Shown here one piece after another: positions 59,220 through 64,000 of a DNA stretch of 64,000 bases; position 1 is the stretch's first letter; each line of letters opens with the position of its first letter. The position numbers and the translations under genes are program-made. The stretch is from Trileptium ribeirensis (lineage: Eukaryota > Nematoda > Enoplea > Enoplida > Thoracostomopsidae). Location: positions 1-64,000 of the forward strand of contig JASANE010016297.1 of assembly GCA_030248225.1 (NCBI GenBank), in the 5' to 3' direction. The notes under the pieces are model-generated. The model was not told the DNA's origin, searched no databases, and saw nothing but the letters and a program-made list of their open reading frames with translations.

Positions 59220-61250
59220 CAGACAAAATATAAAAATCTTGTTCTGCTTCATGCCTTGATTTTCAACTTTTCAAATTCTGCAAACAATAGAAACGTAGAT
59301 AGTCCGTACAACACGTCCAGCATGCTAATTTGTGTATAATTCTATACTGATTGCCCTACATTTACACACCTGCTTTATGTTATATTTTGTTAAATTTTAG
59401 TGTCTACAAAAATCAAAACTGTTTGAAAGTCAACAAAAATCAAATATTTCGCCGTTTATCAATAAGGAATGGCTCGTTATTTTTCTTTTTTAAAATTTCT
59501 GCTCCGGTTAACGTAGAACTAGAACCCTGCGATAGCCTTAAATCTTAAAGTATCGAAGTTGTAATTAATTAAAATTTAAGATATCAGAAAAGAATCTACT
59601 CATAACGCTTTTCATAGCAAAAAAAATAAAAGTATCCATCAGTCATCAGTGCCGTATTTACTGATTAAAAATAACGTGATTGCAGTGCTTTGGTAGCAAC
59701 CGTTTAGAGATTTTAAATGAACAACTATTTCGGTACAATACACGTCAAGTCGCTTGAACAACACCTACTTCTATACCTTTTGTTTCGGCTTCGACCACGG
59801 CAAACATTGTTTTGGTATTAATAATAAAATCGGTTTCACACAATCTAAAATGCCAGTCATAAATAGTTTCCTAGGAAAAGGAAACCTATTTTCGTATGGT
59901 TATTCCTTAACTTACGTATGTATCTAGCATTAACAGAATAATTTTTCTGAGATTGAAACTCAGTTTTTATGTCATCTGACTTTGAACAGCTAAAATTTAT
60001 GGTATAGTTCAACTTCAGTCAGTCAGAGTGTGTTGATATATTCAGTGTAAATGTTTTTTCTCAAATTTATCAAATTATAGATTGTATCAGTTGGGCATGC
60101 AGAAGAACAAAAGAATGGAGCGACTCAATAAAATAATATTTATTGCATATGATTTCAATAACCTTTCAATCAAAAAATATTTCTGCTTCTGCGACCTATA
60201 TTTTAAATCAAACTTTACAGTGCATTCCCTCGGTGTATATCTGAAATTTCTATCAAAACGAGCAGATATATTGTACAGTACATCAAACGGCTCTGCTTAC
60301 CCAATACATACCGATTTACAACGGATAATTTTACCTAGCTATTATGAAAATACCAAACATATTTGAAGGAAAGTGTGTTAAAATTGCAAAAAATATGATT
60401 TCGGCCTCTACTAGCACATTATTCGCAATTATGATACAAAAGTGGCAGCAGATTCTAGAAGTCATGTGCAAATTTTCTTTCTCACTAACCGCACCTATTC
60501 TCCAGCATCCACTGTTCTAGCTCAGAGCATCAACGTGCGTTTCGTCGCTTTATCTGCTTAAATTCTTTTATATTTTAAGGAATCCATTCCACAGATGCTG
60601 TTTTTATTTTACGTAAATACACAATTTATACCGAAATTAAAAATGATGGGATTAGTATGGTTGAGCTAATCTTATTTCTAAAATTCGTGAACACAGTCCC
60701 GGAATTCCGGAATAGGGAGTCGGAAAGGGTCGGAGCAACCCTTGTTTTGTTTACTGCGACCTCTTTTGGCCACGTCCAACTCCGAGGTTTTTTGCTCACT
60801 TTCTGCTAATTATACGGCCGGTTCTGAATTTCAGAGGTACCACCGGAATTCGTACAAAATAGCTTTAAATGTGCAAGTGTTTATTTTCTCAGTAAATATT
60901 AGAAATACCTAACATGGCCAAAAAGACATGTCTCTCACCACTGCTTTTCAAAAACATTTTATCGTTTATCATTATGATCTTAAATGCGCATGTCTCAAGA
61001 CAATTTGTGTGTTCTCATAATTGTGTAATATATATATCTATATACAATAAAGTAGTCATGAGCTTTCTCATATACATATATGTATACATATATGTATATT
61101 TATATTATACGTATACATATATACGTATAACATATATACATAGATGTATAATATGAATGTATATATTTGCATTCTACAAAACTTTAAGCATTTTCCATGT
61201 ATTCGCAACCAGTAAAAGTTTTCAGGCCAACATCAGTTTTTAATTAAACT
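59220..61250. other. No gene recognised
   Basis: AT-rich, with frames up to 94 codons that lack domains. A G-richer patch at 60690-60860 carries GGAATTCCGG and GGTCGGAGCAACCC. A dyad-rich ATACATATATGTAT microsatellite lies at about 61067-61155. Confidence 0.45.
61067..61155. repeat. Palindromic TATACATATATG microsatellite
   Basis: Repeats of ATACATATATGTAT with short variants. The sequence is its own reverse complement over many windows and could extrude a cruciform. The 80-codon frame at 60914 ends in it and is probably spurious. Confidence 0.85.
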
Positions 61251-61256
61251 CTGCAG

Positions 61257-63538
61257 GTCAACTTGGATCACGGTTCAATAGCCGTGGCGGCAGTCTTGGT
61301 GATAATTCGGCAACGCCAGTGTCATGTTTATCGTTTACACACAATCCGGCGCGTGCAACGTGCACCTACTTCAGCTCGTCTGAGCCTGCAAGCTCAGCAG
61401 TCAAAGTGCCAAAGAATTCTACGGTGGCAGCCTTAGATGTCCAGTCACAACCGGAATTTTACTACCGCGCAGTTTGCTTTACAAGTATACAATACAATGT
61501 TTTAGTTTGACTTGTGTGATACGTTTAAAATCTGTGTCAAAATATAAACTAGTGTATGCTTTGTATAAATGGAAAAACTCTGGTGCTTGTGGTCGATACA
61601 CAGGCCCTAGCTGCTGAATCATGGCGGGGCTGCATTGTTTCGATTCTTCACCATCTAATACATGAATTAATGTGTATTTCGTACAAGGGAGAACACGCTT
61701 TTGAAGCAAATAGTGTTTGCGGTTTGTAACAAACCTTTTCTCTGCGTGACGCGCAATTATTAAAGAAAATGCCCAACAGGGCTCAGAAATATCTCGGGAC
61801 TTGACATTCAATTGTTTACTATTGGCTTTGTGTTGTTTCGGTGTATTGAAGTGTTGAACATAGAAAGCTGCGCTAACGTCAAACAAACACAAATATATCA
61901 TGTTTGATGCAGAACTCAGACCCGATTTGCGCTGAAATTTTACGTGCGGAATGGGGTAATGGTGTTTTCCCACATTTTAAGTCGCAGTTGAAAAGTTAAT
62001 TTACATTTTCAATGCACTGCGAAGCTATACGTAACATTTGATTCAAAGGATGCCCTCAAAAGCTCACCACATATAAAAATATGTCTATTAATACTGTCCA
62101 AGGTTTTTAACCTAGCCGCATGTTAACACTACTAGAAATTGTAAATACATAGGGAATTCACCAGCATCATTGTTTAGATATTCACCGAGACGATGTTTGC
62201 ATCGGTCGTGCATATTCGTTTGAGCGCTTTCAATTTATGCGACTGGATTCAAAATTGTCCGCACGGACTATTCCACATGTTTCGTCGACGCAATGCCTGA
62301 CCCATTGTCTCAGCGAAAAGGTGTGTGAGTTAAACTGTTTTACTTTTAAGTTTTTGTATAATACAATTTATGAAGATTCGAATATTCGAAAAGGCTTATA
62401 TCAAAAGTGATTGTGTGCAGTTTTGCAAAGATATATTCTATGTACTTATAGTTCGTGTATTATAGCCATATATACCATGCCATATGTAATGTACTAAGGT
62501 TTATATGCAAATATATTTCACATCATATATTATTTAATGTATTTTACGTTTTATATTCTATTATACTAGAGGGTAATGCCACCTGACACCGATGGGGCCT
62601 GATCATAAACATGATTCTATACTATATAAAAGGATCAACATAAAAATTGTATACTAGATAAAAGGTAAAACGATACATTTTAAAAATGTTTTGTGTTTTG
62701 CTACTGGTGACTGGTTCCGATTATACTGTACAGACAGAAGCCTTGTGACATCTTACTGCTTTGAGGGCTAGGAAGGTGATGATATACTAAACCTCGTTTT
62801 ACAAAGACTTGCTTTAAGAAAATGGCCACTGCAGTGCGATCGAAATGTCATTCAGTGGTAATGTAATCGAGAATCAAGTTACTTTTCGTGTATGGTAAGC
62901 GAGAACGCCTGGTTGCGTTCGTTGTTTCTCGAAAGTTTCTTACCGTATTATTATCATCGTTCTGCTATACATGTTTACGCCAGATACATTCAAAGCATAA
63001 ATTTATTTCGAATTGCATATGGTTACAAGCTGTGCCAAGAGCAATTTTTTAATAATTTTTCTTGATATAGTAAGTAGTCTATTTGACAACATCGGAGCAA
63101 GCAGGAAAAATCAACGCCACAAATTCTGCATCTTGAACTCTGATTCCAAGTGCAGTTTGATATCTCACTAGTAGTAACAAACATGCACAAATTGTTCTTG
63201 AATTCAAAACTTTCTTATAATTATGTTCACATTATTTTATAGAGTATCAAAAAATAATTGTATAGCAATGGGATAAACTGCAATTTGTATGGTTTTCTGC
63301 TATTATAGGAGAAATGTGGCTATGGATAAAAGTATTTGATTTTAGTCGTTCGTTTGTCGCTCAGTCAACTACAATCATCAAACACGCGAATGCAGTTTGA
63401 ATCAAGATGACCAGCGTAGCAAGCCATTGTTTATGCGACACCTGTCGACAACGACTAATCTGAATAGCACCAGTACTTCGGAGATGGATCACGAACACTT
63501 GGCCGATATGGAATATTACGACAACAATTGTCTTACCC
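61257..63538 (+). CDS. PAN/apple-domain-like gene (three recognised exons, partial)
   Basis: Exon a (61257-61484) follows AAACTCTGCAG and ends A|GTATAC; it is Ser-rich, QLGSRFNSRGGSLGDNS and on to FYYRAVCFT. Exon b (62178-62320) follows TTGTTTAG and ends AAG|GTGTGT. Exon a leaves one base and exon b supplies two, so they join in phase. Exon b reads DDVCIGRAYSFERFQFMRLD, then SSTQCLTHCLSEK: an early Cys, a hydrophobic core, then CLxxCL, the pattern of PAN/apple domains in extracellular proteins. Exon c (63415-63538) is phase-compatible after a CCAG acceptor, reads RSKPLFMRHLSTTTN, then MDHEHLADMEYYDNNCLT, and ends C|GTAAGT. The domain's later Cys residues should lie in unseen exons between b and c. 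No signal peptide is visible; the 5' end is missing. Confidence 0.55.
61479..61973 (-). CDS. Unrecognised 164-codon open frame
   Basis: This is the second-longest open frame in the window after the transposon gene. It has no ATG near its start (a GTG at 61973 follows a stop by two codons) and the first Met lies about 25 codons in. Pieces such as HVLDGEESKQCSPAMIQQLG and FSLIIARHAEKRFVTNRKHY look protein-like, but I recognise no family. It lies in the opposite direction within an intron of the PAN-like gene and overlaps exon a by six bases. It could be a nested exon, a transposon fragment or chance. Confidence 0.3.
   Translation of the reverse strand: MGKHHYPIPHVKFQRKSGLSSASNMIYLCLFDVSAAFYVQHFNTPKQHKANSKQLNVKSRDISEPCWAFSLIIARHAEKRFVTNRKHYLLQKRVLPCTKYTLIHVLDGEESKQCSPAMIQQLGPVYRPQAPEFFHLYKAYTSLYFDTDFKRITQVKLKHCIVYL
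62178..62320 (+). CDS. PAN/apple-like exon b
   Basis: The 143 bases code 47 residues plus the end of a split Asn codon. CIGRAYSFERF and VSSTQCLTHCLSEK are the diagnostic pieces. If the GTGTGT donor is not used the frame stays open for 29 more codons, adding two Cys residues (VCELNCFTFKF), before TGA; that longer form is a plausible alternative. Confidence 0.55.
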
Positions 63539-63735
63539 GTAAGTTTAAATGTTCAATATGAGTCAATTCGGGTATGGATATGGAATAAGTCGCCGACATG
63601 TGATACTACGACAAGGATTGTCTTACACGTAAGTCTAAATGTTGAATTTAGCCGCTTCTGATAAGGATCCAATACACGTGACCGACAAGGAATATTACAG
63701 TAACAATTGTATTATGAAAGAGTAAACTTAAAATG
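63470..63735 (+). repeat. Three tandem degenerate copies of an exon end with its donor site
   Basis: GATATGGAATATTACGACAACAATTG...CGTAAGTTTAAATGTTCAA (copy 1, the end of exon c) is followed by GACATGTGATACTACGACAA...ACACGTAAGTCTAAATGTTGAA and then by GACAAGGAATATTACAGTAACAATTG, about 85-95 bases apart. Copy 2 has a stop in the exon part (TGA for TGG) but an intact GTAAGT; copy 3 has lost the donor. Confidence 0.8.
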
Positions 63736-63739
63736 CGCC

Positions 63740-64000
63740 GCCAACCATTCCCTTACGACACCATGTACAAAACGTTGTTAGAGAACAAAACTCCGCTTTC
63801 AGTAGCCGTATCCAATTTCGACAGTTTTTGTTCCATGACGCCATTAGCAAATACAATTCGGCCCCTGTACTTTAACACCAATGTGTTCGCGAACAACATT
63901 TTCAAATTATAATGTATGAAATATGAAACGGACTGATTTCTGTTCTTTTAAACAAAAATGGAATTTGCGTTCAGTGAAAAACGTAATCGCATTTGCTTTT
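63740..64000. other. No feature recognised
   Basis: AT-rich sequence to the window edge, possibly intron of the PAN-like gene. A GTTCGCGAACA near 63885 is the only notable dyad. Confidence 0.4.

Overview
The window is AT-rich (roughly 64% A+T by eye) animal nuclear DNA. It holds intron-split reading frames with GT/AG borders, a domain found only in animals (the POU-specific domain), a PAN/apple-like extracellular domain, tRNA-derived repeats, satellite DNA and many DNA transposons. I see no operon, bacterial ribosome-binding site or rRNA. I cannot name the species; an invertebrate with a repeat-rich genome fits best. Gene models come from splice signals, reading phase and motif recognition, and none is backed by transcripts.

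Region 1 (1-18303) is a direct duplication, offset about 11.25 kb. Each unit carries a minus-strand gene with the same four recognisable coding exons: an acidic N-terminal exon, an acidic exon ending in the first half of a POU-specific domain, an exon with the second half, and an acidic tail exon. No homeodomain was found. One copy of a non-autonomous hAT-like transposon, bounded by an 8-bp target duplication, sits in intron 1 of unit 1 and is absent from unit 2, so it arrived after the duplication. Both visible breaks of the duplication fall in older copies of that same transposon family.

Region 2 (18-37 kb) has no convincing gene. It is transposon sediment: two more long hAT-like copies (one with a perfect 8-bp target duplication), duplicated segments, tRNA-derived repeats, G+C-rich islands and a 201-bp tandem duplication. 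Region 3 (37.2-40.3 kb) contains a 2023-bp DNA transposon with 37-bp terminal inverted repeats, about 19 copies of a short motif near its ends and a 329-codon minus-strand frame resembling the DUF7869 family of RNase H-like, probably transposase-derived proteins. It is my best candidate for a poorly described system.

Region 4 (43-53 kb) has scattered minus-strand candidate exons, one resembling a HEAT repeat, interrupted by two related TTAA-flanked miniature transposons, plus a small plus-strand frame with an in-frame stop. Region 5 (53.7-59 kb) has a third POU-specific exon on the minus strand, a 12-monomer satellite with a four-monomer higher-order period, and a degenerate tandem array of about 0.4 kb period. 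Region 6 (61.2-63.7 kb) has a plus-strand PAN/apple-like gene whose last recognised exon border has been copied twice in tandem.
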